Source: Bacillota bacterium
GTDB lineage: Bacteria > Bacillota > Clostridia > Peptostreptococcales > Anaerovoracaceae
Direction of reading: 5' to 3'
Length of the DNA stretch: 37,661 bases
Assembly: GCA_019420305.1 (NCBI GenBank)
Contig: JAHZHL010000023.1
Location: 1-37,661, forward strand
Below the pieces are notes generated by a model, which worked only from the letters and a program-made list of their open reading frames with translations, ran no database searches and was not told the origin of the DNA. The translations under genes were made by a program, and so were the position numbers. Below, piece after piece: positions 1 to 8,143 of this stretch (position 1 is its first letter; each line of letters begins with the position of its first letter).

Positions 1-6
1 CATAGA

Positions 7-42
7 AAAAGTCCAATCTCTTTCGCTCGAGATTGGACTTTT
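7..42 (-). terminator. Strong intrinsic terminator, probably bidirectional
   Basis: A perfect 14-bp inverted repeat (7-20 pairs with 29-42) closes an 8-nt loop. Read on the minus strand it ends in a run of T, so it would stop transcription coming from the editing-protein gene. The A-rich 5' flank makes it symmetric enough to work on the plus strand as well. Confidence 0.85.
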
Positions 43-54
43 GTCTACAGTCTG

Positions 55-78
55 ACGGAACTGTCTCGACAGTTCCGT
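55..78 (-). repeat. Inverted repeat just after the alaX-like gene
   Basis: An 11-bp perfect inverted repeat (55-65 with 68-78) has a 2-base centre. It lies between the stop codon of the minus-strand gene and the stronger terminator at 7-42. It has no good T tract of its own and may be a stabilising 3' stem or the first of two tandem terminators. Confidence 0.6.
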
Positions 79-84
79 TGCTCT

Positions 85-1284
85 TTATAAAGACCGGAGG
101 AATTCAATGAATTGTTCCAGGTCTTTTTTCTTCGCGAATACAGCTCTTGCAGAAGTGGCGTTCCCGCCGCCTTTTCCGCCGTGGGAAAAAGCGTGTTCCT
201 TTATCAGTCTGCCGCAGTCGGGTTCTCCTCCGGAAAAGAGCAGAAGGGTATGGTCACTGGTGGATCGAAGCAGAAGAAGACCGTTGAGTTCTCCGATCAG
301 GGGCTTCGCGATATTAAACAGGTCATCTGTTTTTAAATCATCGAACTCCCGAAGCAGGAGTGTTCCCGTCTGGCTGCGAAGTGCGGCGCGAAGTTCCTGT
401 GTTCTGGAGGCGATGACCGACTGGCGGAGCGTATTCAGGTCGTTTTTTACCATTTTCGCCCGTTGCTCCTGCGCGAGGACCTTGTCCATCAGATCTTCCG
501 GACCCGCGGAGAAATGAACGCCCAGTTCCGTGATCCGGTCATGTTTTCCATCGTAGTCCAGAAGAGCGCGTTTTCCGGCTTCAAAATAAATGCGGAACAT
601 TCCCTTGTAATGTTCTACCTTATAAATCTTGACAAGCCCTACCTGCCCCGCTGAGGAAGGATGGGTACCGCAGCAGGCGACACAGTCCGCGGCATTGCGG
701 ATATCGCCTACGCAGACGATTGAAATTTCCTCGTCAATAGCAAGTGCCTTTCGGAGAGGCAGTTTTTCCGCTTCCTGACGGGTCTGAAAGCGGCGTACGG
801 TAACAGGAGCGTCTGACCAGATGACCTCATTGGTGCAGAGCTCAGCGTGCATGGCCATTTCCCAGGTGATTTCCGTAACAGAAGGATCTTCCTCGAGGGA
901 AATATCTACCGTCATGTAATCTTCTCCCATATGAAAACCGCGGTTGATTCCCCCGAACTCCCGGTAGCAGATTCCGGAAAGAATATGCTCCCCGCAGTGG
1001 CGCTGCATGTTGTCAAACCGACGGGCCCAGTCGATCCGGCAGGAGACTCTGCTCCCTTCCGGGAACACGGACGCGCTGCGGACACGGTGGAAAACGATTC
1101 CATCCTCTTCAAAAACGTCCAGTACTTCCACATCGCCGATGGTGCCGAGATCGCAGCTCTGACCGCCTCCCGTGGGGAAAAATACAGTCCGGTCCAAAAC
1201 GAGCAGATCGTCCCTGACGGAAACAACCTCCGCCTCACATTCTTTTCGGTATACATCCTGCTGATATAATTTTATCGTATTCAT
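85..1284 (-). CDS. Alanyl-tRNA editing protein (AlaX-L type, DHHA1 domain)
   Basis: A 399-residue stand-alone homologue of the alanyl-tRNA synthetase editing domain, expected to hydrolyse Ser-tRNA(Ala) or Gly-tRNA(Ala) in the cytoplasm. The zinc-site pattern is visible as HCGEH at residues 96-100 and C204..H208 (CCGTH). The C-terminal part carries a DHHA1-like tail with the SHGGKGGGN motif, which marks the long AlaX form. The open frame extends upstream to 1407, but the start at 1284 is preferred. It is preceded by AAGGAGA at good spacing, and the upstream extension encodes low-complexity sequence unlike the family. The gene is monocistronic between a putative promoter at 1330-1359 and terminators at 7-78. 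Confidence 0.9.
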   Translation of the reverse strand: MNTIKLYQQDVYRKECEAEVVSVRDDLLVLDRTVFFPTGGGQSCDLGTIGDVEVLDVFEEDGIVFHRVRSASVFPEGSRVSCRIDWARRFDNMQRHCGEHILSGICYREFGGINRGFHMGEDYMTVDISLEEDPSVTEITWEMAMHAELCTNEVIWSDAPVTVRRFQTRQEAEKLPLRKALAIDEEISIVCVGDIRNAADCVACCGTHPSSAGQVGLVKIYKVEHYKGMFRIYFEAGKRALLDYDGKHDRITELGVHFSAGPEDLMDKVLAQEQRAKMVKNDLNTLRQSVIASRTQELRAALRSQTGTLLLREFDDLKTDDLFNIAKPLIGELNGLLLLRSTSDHTLLLFSGGEPDCGRLIKEHAFSHGGKGGGNATSARAVFAKKKDLEQFIEFLRSL

Positions 1285-1329
1285 ACGTTCTCCTTGCATA
1301 GAAATAGACAGAATCTGACTTATGGAATG

Positions 1330-1359
1330 ATTGTAATATAATTTATAGAAAAAAGTCAA
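1330..1359 (-). promoter_or_regulatory. Candidate sigma-A promoter for the alanyl-tRNA editing gene
   Basis: On the minus strand TTGACT (1354-1359) and TACAAT (1330-1335) are separated by 18 bp in an AT-rich block, about 45 bp upstream of the chosen start. A second TTGACA lies further upstream, so the exact -35 is uncertain. Confidence 0.45.
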
Positions 1360-1449
1360 TGTAAGACTGTCAAAATAAATCGATTTGTTATATAATAAAA
1401 TAATCACGTACTAATTTGCTGTAGAATAACTGCTGCCGAAGTTTCATAC

Positions 1450-1472
1450 AATTCAATGAGAATCATTGAATT
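1450..1472. promoter_or_regulatory. Perfect 10-bp dyad in front of the cwlD ribosome binding site
   Basis: The arms at 1450-1459 and 1463-1472 are exact reverse complements around GAA. The dyad ends just before the GAGGTGG ribosome binding site of cwlD. It could be a repressor operator (the core TGAGAATCATT resembles a Fur-type box) or an RNA hairpin that limits translation. A possible -10 TATAAT lies upstream at 1391-1396. Confidence 0.45.
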
Positions 1473-1484
1473 TGAGGTGGAACT

Positions 1485-2252
1485 ATGAAAAAGCGACTGA
1501 TAGGGGCCGGGATCTGTCTGGCGATCCTGATTGCCGCAGGCTTTCTGATCCTGGAACGAGAAGGCATCGCGGCCAGGGTGCAGAGTATTCTGCCCGGGGA
1601 GGTTCTGCTGATTGATCCGGGACACGGGGGGATTGACGGCGGAGCGGAAAGCAGCAGAGGCGTTGTGGAAAAGAGCATCAATCTGGCAATTGCGCAGGAA
1701 GTACAGAAGCTGGCGCGGCAGGCAGGCTGGCAGGTGGTAATGACCAGAGAAACGGATGAAGGCCTCTATGAAGAGGGCGGCGGAAGCATTCGAAGCAAGA
1801 AAACGCAGGATTTAAAAGCCAGAAGAGAGCTGATCCGGGCAATGCGGCCGGAAGCGGCGGTCAGTATTCACCTGAACAGCTTTCGGGAAGATACCTCTGT
1901 AAAAGGAGCGCAGGCTTTCTATCCCGTATCGGGAGGAAGTAAGTCCGATCTTACGCAAAGTAAAAAACTGGCGGAGACTCTGCAGGAGAAGGTTTCACGC
2001 GCTGCGGGAGAGAAAAGCAGCAGACCGGCCCTTTCCAAATCGGATGTATTTCTGTTCCGTGAAGTAAGCTGCCCCATATCAATTATCGAATGCGGTTTTC
2101 TGTCAAATCCAAAGGAAGCGGAACTGCTGCAGAACAGCGAATACCAGAAAAAGATCGCGGAGGCGATTTTTGAGGGAATTATGGAATTTACCGGAAAAGA
2201 ACCCCGCAAAAAGATCCCTGTCATTGAAAATAAAAAAGAAGGAGACACGTAA
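1485..2252 (+). CDS. cwlD: N-acetylmuramoyl-L-alanine amidase, CwlD type
   Basis: A 255-residue Amidase_3 protein that cuts the lactyl-alanine bond of peptidoglycan. CwlD proteins act in making muramic delta-lactam of the spore cortex. An uncleaved-looking N-terminal membrane anchor spans residues 5-23. The zinc ligands are visible as H47 in DPGHGG, E62 and H129 in SIHLNS, with catalytic E202 in IECGFLSNP. Length and motif order fit CwlD. The ATG follows GAGGTGG. The AraC-type gene begins 20 bp after the stop and the CHAP gene follows it, so the three are probably co-transcribed. The name cwlD rests on domain architecture. A vegetative Amidase_3 paralogue is the alternative. Confidence 0.8.
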   Translation: MKKRLIGAGICLAILIAAGFLILEREGIAARVQSILPGEVLLIDPGHGGIDGGAESSRGVVEKSINLAIAQEVQKLARQAGWQVVMTRETDEGLYEEGGGSIRSKKTQDLKARRELIRAMRPEAAVSIHLNSFREDTSVKGAQAFYPVSGGSKSDLTQSKKLAETLQEKVSRAAGEKSSRPALSKSDVFLFREVSCPISIIECGFLSNPKEAELLQNSEYQKKIAEAIFEGIMEFTGKEPRKKIPVIENKKEGDT

Positions 2253-2271
2253 AGCGAAGGAGGAAGAAAAG

Positions 2272-3807
2272 TTGCTGAAGGAAAAGAGTGTTTACAAAGA
2301 TGAACTGCCGGTCAATGTGGTGGTGGCGAATATTGAGGAATATCCGATTCACTTTCATGATGACATGGAGGTGGTCTATGTTCTGGAGGGGACGATAATT
2401 TTACGGAACGGATATTATACTTACACACTGAAGCAGGGGGATATCTTCATCCTGAACGATCGGGAAATGCACAGCTTTACAAGCACCGGCGAGAAAAATA
2501 TGGTCATGATGCTTCAGATGGATCTGAGCTATTTTTCCAAGTATTACGATAATCTGAAAAATAACTTTTTTGTTACAGATATGGAAGATGACAGTGACGA
2601 GAGTCTGGAAATTTTGAGAAATATTCTGGCGCGGATTATGATGGAGATTCTGCAGAAAGGATATGGATACGAACATAAAGTCATTGAAAGCACCCATAAT
2701 CTGATTTCCTGCCTGATGTCCGATTTTCAGTATTTTGTCATGGAGGACGGCAAGTTCGTGAATGAAGCCAAAAATAAGGGAAATAAAATTCTGGCAGGCC
2801 GTCTGAACCGGATCACCGATTATATGTATGATAATTACTCCCGCAAACTGACGCTGAACGAGATTGCCAACCGGGAACATCTCAGTATCTACTATCTGTC
2901 ACATGTAATCAAAGAGGCGACCGGGCTCAGCTTCCAGGATCTGCTCAGCTTTATCCGTGTGGAAGAATCCGAAAAGCTCCTTCTGGGAACAAATAAAAAA
3001 ATCGGCGCCATTGCGGAGGAAACCGGATTCTCTGCCGTACGGTATTACATCAAGCATTTTGAAACCTGGTATGGAATGCACCCGCTGGAATACAGAAAAC
3101 AATTTACCGGAAAAGTCATAAGCAGAGAAACCTCGGCGAAATATACGAGGAGCACTCCGGCTGAAATCGAGGAAGCGATCCGCAGACAGGTGAAGGGCGT
3201 GTATACGGATTATATCAACAAGCAGAAAGCGAATCCGGTGATCATCCGTTTGAACATGCAGGATGAATACGCGGGAAAGCAGGAGATTACACGGGAACTG
3301 CGGGGACTGATGGAGCGGGATAATATGCGGCCTATGGCAGGACCCTATGAACTGCTGAAAAGCCTGGGAGAAACGATAATTGCCGCGGGGAGAAATTATA
3401 TTATCACAACCGCCTCGAAGCCTTCGGGAGACCTGCAGAACCTCAGTGTACTCGCGTATAATTTCAGCGAAGCGGTTGAAGAAGATTTAAAGAATACAGA
3501 CAGCAAGGCGGAGACGTTTGAGATTATACGAAAATATGACGACGAGATGGAATTCCTGATCCGGTGTGCGGGTCTGTCCGGAGAATTCAAAATTTCCCGG
3601 TATAAAATGTTTCAGGAAAAGGTTATCTCGGATCTGGAGGAAGCGGTAAGACCGCGAAATATTTACAGCAGAAGGGAGGAGCTTATCCGCCAGTGGACTT
3701 CCTTTCCGGTGATCGAATTCGGACAGCTCACCAGTTCGGATACACTCAGCCTCCGGACTACACTGAAGGGATTCAGCGCGGAGCTGATCCTGGTGGATAA
3801 ACTGTAA
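2272..3807 (+). CDS. AraC-family regulator with a C-terminal GH39-like tail
   Basis: About 511 residues. An N-terminal cupin-like sensing domain (roughly 15-75, with HFHDDMEVVYVLEG) is followed by a linker. A typical two-helix-turn-helix AraC DNA-binding domain lies at about 178-277 and ends MHPLEYRKQF. An extra tail of roughly 230 residues follows. The tail ends in segments that look like the beta-sandwich end of GH39 xylosidase-type AraC fusions (YELLKSLGETII, a LAYNFSEAV strand, a final LILVDKL), but no catalytic barrel is present. The frame opens at 2170 inside cwlD. The likely start is TTG at 2272, eight bases after AAGGAGG (2257-2263). It lies between cwlD and the CHAP gene. Its ligand is unknown, presumably a sugar or wall fragment. 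Confidence 0.8.
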   Translation: MLKEKSVYKDELPVNVVVANIEEYPIHFHDDMEVVYVLEGTIILRNGYYTYTLKQGDIFILNDREMHSFTSTGEKNMVMMLQMDLSYFSKYYDNLKNNFFVTDMEDDSDESLEILRNILARIMMEILQKGYGYEHKVIESTHNLISCLMSDFQYFVMEDGKFVNEAKNKGNKILAGRLNRITDYMYDNYSRKLTLNEIANREHLSIYYLSHVIKEATGLSFQDLLSFIRVEESEKLLLGTNKKIGAIAEETGFSAVRYYIKHFETWYGMHPLEYRKQFTGKVISRETSAKYTRSTPAEIEEAIRRQVKGVYTDYINKQKANPVIIRLNMQDEYAGKQEITRELRGLMERDNMRPMAGPYELLKSLGETIIAAGRNYIITTASKPSGDLQNLSVLAYNFSEAVEEDLKNTDSKAETFEIIRKYDDEMEFLIRCAGLSGEFKISRYKMFQEKVISDLEEAVRPRNIYSRREELIRQWTSFPVIEFGQLTSSDTLSLRTTLKGFSAELILVDKL

Positions 3808-3808
3808 T

Positions 3809-4330
3809 ATGAAACAGAGACTGACAGCGGGAATTCTGCTGCTGCTCTGCATTGGAATCTTCTGCGGCTTGACCGCCTCCGGAATGTGGCATCAGGGAGT
3901 CCGGATCAAAGCGCCGGAAAAGAAAGAGAACAGCCGGCAGTACTATTATGAGACGTCTGTAAACCCTTTTTATCCGGAATTTGCGCCCTATGGCAGATAT
4001 AGCGGAGATTACATAACGGGAAACTGTACCTGGTACGCCTGGGGCAGAGCCTGTGAAATCGCGGGCAAAAGGCTTCCCTATGCCTTTACGGGAGACGCGG
4101 GCTCCTGGTGGGAAACAAATCGAAAAGAAGGCTGGTATCCGTATGGAACCAGCCCGAGAAGAGGGGCGATCGCCTGCTACAAAACACATGTGGCGGTTGT
4201 AGAACAGGAAGATCCGCTTATTGTATCAGAATCCGGATGGAATCTTGATGATCGTAAAACGCCCATCGTGTTTCATTGCGGCAGGCCCTGGCACAGCCAG
4301 CCTGTCGGATATATTTATCCGTGCAGATAA
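3809..4330 (+). CDS. Membrane-anchored or secreted CHAP-domain peptidoglycan hydrolase
   Basis: 173 residues with a hydrophobic N-terminal segment (about 5-25) acting as signal or anchor. A compact CHAP domain follows (cysteine, histidine-dependent amidohydrolase/peptidase). The candidate catalytic residues are C73 in NCTWYAWGRA and H127 in THVAVVE. The fold-typical GDAGSWW and RRGAIACY segments lie between them. The ATG starts one base after the stop of the AraC gene, a strong sign of translational coupling. With CwlD upstream the operon looks like a cell-wall remodelling set. It is short for the family and has no binding repeats. Confidence 0.8.
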   Translation: MKQRLTAGILLLLCIGIFCGLTASGMWHQGVRIKAPEKKENSRQYYYETSVNPFYPEFAPYGRYSGDYITGNCTWYAWGRACEIAGKRLPYAFTGDAGSWWETNRKEGWYPYGTSPRRGAIACYKTHVAVVEQEDPLIVSESGWNLDDRKTPIVFHCGRPWHSQPVGYIYPCR

Positions 4331-4339
4331 GCATGACGG

Positions 4340-5467
4340 CTACTCGAAAATTTTCGCGGTTTTCTTCATAATCGCGGGGATAGGCAGGTGCTGCGGACAT
4401 TGTTCTGCGCAGGTGCCGCAGTTTGTACAGTCGCCGGGCTGCCTTCCCTTGATCAGCCAGTTTGGATAGTCGGCTTTGAGTTTCGGATTCCCTTCATAAA
4501 GGAACCATTCATTGTAAAACTGGATGGCAGTGGGAATATCAATTTTTTTCGGACACGGCATACAGTATTTGCACGCGGTGCAGGAATACTGGATCAGCCG
4601 GTTGTATTCCGCGGAAACCTGATCGATGATTTCGTGTTCACGGGCAGTCAGACTTTCCGGCTCCGCGTCGGATAGAATCCGCAGATTTTCTTTCAGCTGC
4701 TCTGGATTGCTCATACCGCTGAGGATGGTTGTAATCCCCGGGTGATCCGCTACCCAGCGCAGTGCCCATTCAGCCGGAGTACGCTGAATTTCCGCCTGTT
4801 TCCAAAGAGCCTCAACGCTGCGGGGAAGGGCGTCCGTCAGCTTTCCTCCCTTTAGCGGTTCCATAATGATAACCGGGATTCCTTTTTCCGACGCGTAATG
4901 GAGTCCTGCCTCTCCGGCCTGGAAGTTTTTATCCATATAGTTCAGCTGGATCTGGCAGAAATCCCATGGATAGGAATCAACGACTTCTTTGAAAAACGGC
5001 AGCTGATCGTGGAATGAAAATCCGATGTGGCGAATTTTTCCTTTGGCGCGCTGTTCTTCCAGAAACTCCATCAGATGGAACTTCTGCGCTCTTTTCCAGA
5101 CAGGCACGGTAATATTATGAACCAGGTACATGTCGATGGTATCCACGTCCAGACGTTCAAACTGGGTCTGAAACATATTCCGCATGTCTGCCTCATCTTT
5201 TGCAAGCCATACCGGCATTTTGTCGGCCAGCAGGACTTTTTCACGGTATCCGTCCTTTAAAGCCTGTCCTACCACTTTCTCGCTTTCCCCGTCATGGTAC
5301 ATGTAGGCAGTATCCACATAATTGATGCCCTGATCGACAGCGTGGCGAATCATGGAAACCGCGGTTTCACGATCCACAGCGCCTTCGGATGTGACCGGCA
5401 GGCGCATGGTTCCCATACCGAGAAGGGAAATTTTTTCTCCGGTTTTATGAAATGTACGATATTGCAT
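4340..5467 (-). CDS. Aldo/keto reductase with C-terminal 4Fe-4S domain
   Basis: 375 residues. The N-terminal TIM barrel of the aldo/keto reductase superfamily is recognisable from GMGTMRLP, NYVDTAYMYHDGESE (catalytic Asp and Tyr) and the NAD(P)-binding end around ILSGMSNPEQL. The last roughly 90 residues carry two cysteine clusters, CTACKYCMPCPKKIDIP and CTNCGTCAEQCPQHLPIP, typical of clostridial ferredoxin-like AKR proteins. The likely role is a cytoplasmic redox reaction on an unknown carbonyl. The start is supported by GGAGAG upstream. It is convergent with the CHAP gene (gap 9 bp) and divergent from the hydrolase at 5540. Confidence 0.9.
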   Translation of the reverse strand: MQYRTFHKTGEKISLLGMGTMRLPVTSEGAVDRETAVSMIRHAVDQGINYVDTAYMYHDGESEKVVGQALKDGYREKVLLADKMPVWLAKDEADMRNMFQTQFERLDVDTIDMYLVHNITVPVWKRAQKFHLMEFLEEQRAKGKIRHIGFSFHDQLPFFKEVVDSYPWDFCQIQLNYMDKNFQAGEAGLHYASEKGIPVIIMEPLKGGKLTDALPRSVEALWKQAEIQRTPAEWALRWVADHPGITTILSGMSNPEQLKENLRILSDAEPESLTAREHEIIDQVSAEYNRLIQYSCTACKYCMPCPKKIDIPTAIQFYNEWFLYEGNPKLKADYPNWLIKGRQPGDCTNCGTCAEQCPQHLPIPAIMKKTAKIFE

Positions 5468-5539
5468 ATCTTTCTCTCCTCACCTTATGATATAATAATT
5501 TCACTTTACGATTATAAACCAGGGAGGATTATCTGCGCA

Positions 5540-6622
5540 ATGAAAAATCTGAAAGAACAGCTCAATTCTTATGTCCGGGAAGCACAGAACCTTTATGATC
5601 TGCCGGGACTTGCTGTATCAGTGGAAGTAGGGGAGAACGGCCCCGCGGCTCTTGCGGGCCTGAACTGTAAGGAAGCGGTAGGGGTCAGCGATGTGGATAC
5701 AAAAGAGCCGCTGCTGCCCGAACACATCTTTCATATGGCATCGGTTTCCAAACTGTTTACTTCGGCAGGGATTCTGACTCTCTGCCGTGAGGGGAGGCTG
5801 AATCTGGAGGATCGCCTGTGCGACGTGCTCCCGGAGATTTCCATTTGTGATGACAGAATGTCGCAGATCAGAGTGCGCCATATGTTGACGCATACTTCGG
5901 GAATGGCGGATGTGGAGGATTACTGCTGGGATTCTCCGAGAACGGACGCGGACGCGCTGAAGGATTACGCGCTGAGCCGCGAAGTAAAAGAATCCCGTAT
6001 GCTCTGGCCGCCGTCAGAAGGCAGATTCTATTACAGCAATATGGCCTATGAGCTGCTGGGTCTGATGATCGCGGAGCGTTCAGGCATGAGTTACGAAGCG
6101 TATATGAAGAAAACTTTTTTTGAGCCGCTGGAAATGAAAGAATCAACCTTTCTGACATTTGAACGCGCGGGAGGAAGTCTCTCTCTGGAGGAGCTGAGCC
6201 GGGCGGGTCTTGCCATGCCGCACACCAAGGACGCGGACAAGCGGATTGTAAAAGAAGTCCATTACCCGTATAATCGGGAACACGGACCGAGCTCCACCCT
6301 TACCAGCAATATTTATGATCTTGCGAAATGGGCAAAGGCGCATCTTCGCGGGAGCTTATTCACAAAAGACGATTACCGGAAAATCTGGACGCGTTACGCC
6401 ACCGTTCCCAATAATGGAGAGGGAATGGGTCTGGGATGGTTCATGCGAGAGCAGGAGGGTTATAAGATTTACGGACATGAGGGGACGGATGATGGATTCC
6501 GCGCCAGCTTCTGGATCTGCCCGCAGCTTGACGCTCATGTGACTGTGGTTTCCAATATCAGCCGCGGGGCAGTAAAACGGATCAGCAAGAAGCTGTTTGA
6601 ACGGCTTATTCATTCCGTATAA
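5540..6622 (+). CDS. Serine hydrolase of the class C beta-lactamase family
   Basis: 360 residues. The penicillin-binding/beta-lactamase fold signatures are in order: SVSK at 68-71 (nucleophile Ser68, Lys71), the HTSGM segment near 118-122, YSN at 165-167, and the HEG triad substitute (YGHEGTDDGF) near the C-terminus. No signal peptide is seen, so it is probably a cytoplasmic esterase or D-amino-peptide hydrolase rather than an antibiotic resistance enzyme. The open frame begins at 5294, but ATG at 5540 with AGGGAGG upstream fits the family. The 3' end overlaps the convergent unknown gene by 17 bp. Confidence 0.85.
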   Translation: MKNLKEQLNSYVREAQNLYDLPGLAVSVEVGENGPAALAGLNCKEAVGVSDVDTKEPLLPEHIFHMASVSKLFTSAGILTLCREGRLNLEDRLCDVLPEISICDDRMSQIRVRHMLTHTSGMADVEDYCWDSPRTDADALKDYALSREVKESRMLWPPSEGRFYYSNMAYELLGLMIAERSGMSYEAYMKKTFFEPLEMKESTFLTFERAGGSLSLEELSRAGLAMPHTKDADKRIVKEVHYPYNREHGPSSTLTSNIYDLAKWAKAHLRGSLFTKDDYRKIWTRYATVPNNGEGMGLGWFMREQEGYKIYGHEGTDDGFRASFWICPQLDAHVTVVSNISRGAVKRISKKLFERLIHSV

Positions 6623-7787
6623 AATCGAGGAATTCGTTGAAATCCTCAAAATCGCTCTGAATAAACTCATAGAGCACAGGTTCTTTAAATTCGTATTTGG
6701 CGGTCACCATCAGGTATGGGGCGAGTACGCTTTTTCGGAGATCCCGTTCCAAAGCGTGAATGCCGGCAAGACTGTAAGCGGAGACGATCAACTGGCCGAA
6801 ATCCGTGATATAATACAGCCCGAAAACATCCTCGCTGAGCCGGAAAATCCGCTTATTCACATGATTGTTGTTCTTGTTGAAGGCAAGGAACAGCTTGCCG
6901 TTTTCGTGAGGCGTCATCATGCTTCCCAACGTCATCTGACCCAGGGTGGCGCTGAACTCTTCCGGAGACATCAATACTTCATAAACCGTTACAAATTCTG
7001 CTCTTGCCAGCATCATAGCGGCTTCCGCGGAACTTACCGGAAAGCCGGAGCATTTCTCAAAAGAAGTGATCCGGCTGTTTTTTACCGAAACCTCTGAGAT
7101 AAGGAGCATATAACGATCGTCATATTCAACCAGGGATTCGCATAAATAGCTTCCCGGTTCGTATTCATCTTCATCGATGGTATTTTTGCAGAGTGTTGCA
7201 GGTTTGTGTTCCGAATAAATATCCAGAGGGAACGCGCCGTCGCACAGCCAGGAGGCTGCTTCGTAATCATGGCCGAAGCAGCGCATCAGAAAATAATTGA
7301 TGACCTGATAGTCAGATACGATCTCGTCACACTGCTTCCGGTTTAGAGTTTTCTGTTCATTGGGGTTCAAAACGGTTTCATGCTCAATCAGAAATCTGTA
7401 TTCTTCTTCTCCATCCGGGAGAGGAAGTCCATGCTGCTGGTTAAAGAGGGCATACTGGCAGATCAGATAACGAGCTTCCCGTTCTGTGACTTCTGCCTTG
7501 CGTCCGCCCAGTCCGCCGATTAGAGCCTGCTCAACCGCGGCGATTTCCTCCACGTTATTTCCCAGGATACTCTTATAAGTTTCAAATCCGTATTCTTCTG
7601 CGTCAAAATAAAAAAACTGATGGAAGTCGGACGAAGAAAATCGGCTGGAAAGTCTCCAGTGTATATAAAGCCCGATCACTCCCATGAGACGGGTATTTGT
7701 GACATAAGCTCCCATGAACTCTTTTTCTTCTGAAGTTTTCGGGGCGGAGAGCCCGCCCTCAATTACAGTGAATGTTGGTCTGGTCAA
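6606..7787 (-). CDS. Conserved-looking protein of unknown function
   Basis: About 393 residues, soluble, acidic, without membrane segments or a motif that I can name. Aromatic-rich helices (HWRLSSRFSSSDFHQFFYFD, IVSDYQVINYFLMRCFGHDY) and a C-terminal part rich in strands suggest two domains. The frame opens with a GTG at 7796, but AAGAGGTG overlaps that codon. TTG at 7787 sits six bases after it and is the better start. The gene is alone on its strand and meets the hydrolase gene tail to tail. Codon use resembles its neighbours, so it is probably an expressed native gene. Confidence 0.7.
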   Translation of the reverse strand: MTRPTFTVIEGGLSAPKTSEEKEFMGAYVTNTRLMGVIGLYIHWRLSSRFSSSDFHQFFYFDAEEYGFETYKSILGNNVEEIAAVEQALIGGLGGRKAEVTEREARYLICQYALFNQQHGLPLPDGEEEYRFLIEHETVLNPNEQKTLNRKQCDEIVSDYQVINYFLMRCFGHDYEAASWLCDGAFPLDIYSEHKPATLCKNTIDEDEYEPGSYLCESLVEYDDRYMLLISEVSVKNSRITSFEKCSGFPVSSAEAAMMLARAEFVTVYEVLMSPEEFSATLGQMTLGSMMTPHENGKLFLAFNKNNNHVNKRIFRLSEDVFGLYYITDFGQLIVSAYSLAGIHALERDLRKSVLAPYLMVTAKYEFKEPVLYEFIQSDFEDFNEFLDFIRNE

Positions 7788-7891
7788 ATTGGGCACCTCT
7801 TAATAATTTAATACATACAAGTATAACCTATTTTTTGAAAAATACAAGTAGGAGACACTTTACGAGCAGGGGCATTCCGGTGAATCCGCTA

Positions 7892-7919
7892 TTGACAAGC
7901 GCCTGAAATCCGCTATAAT
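7892..7919 (+). promoter_or_regulatory. Consensus sigma-A promoter of the metK transcript
   Basis: TTGACA at 7892-7897 and TATAAT at 7914-7919 are both exact consensus with a 16-bp spacer. Transcription would begin about 7926, shortly before the riboswitch. Confidence 0.85.
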
Positions 7920-7948
7920 AAAAGAGGTGGAAAATGAAATAATAGAAA

Positions 7949-8063
7949 TCCTTATTAAGAGCGGCAGAGGGAATAGGCCCAGTGAAGCCCGGCAACCTAG
8001 ATGTTTCTCGAAAACAGAAAAGGTGCTAAATCCTACAGAATAGTTTATTCTGAAAGATGAGGA
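7949..8063 (+). ncRNA. SAM-I (S-box) riboswitch
   Basis: The S-box core is plain: an AGAGCGGCAGAGGGA-like segment after P1, then GGCCC, then GAAGCCCGGCAACC and GGTGCTAAATCC. Stem P1 closes the domain, 7949-7956 pairing with 8056-8063 through two G-U pairs. With SAM bound, P1 forms and the terminator at 8081-8107 is free to fold. Without SAM, the 3' side of P1 (8056-8062) can pair with the terminator's 5' arm (8082-8088) at six of seven positions. The result is off-switching of metK and probably lysC when SAM is plentiful. Confidence 0.95.
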
Positions 8064-8080
8064 AACATGATGAAAATCAG

Positions 8081-8107
8081 ACCTCTTCTTTTCGGAAGAG
8101 GTTTTTT
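8081..8107 (+). terminator. Riboswitch-controlled intrinsic terminator
   Basis: The 8-bp stem (8081-8088 with 8095-8102) has a six-base loop and a run of T at 8102-8107. It lies between the SAM sensor and the metK ribosome binding site. Confidence 0.92.
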
Positions 8108-8143
8108 CGTAACATAAGGATTCTATAGGAACAGGAGGAGAAT

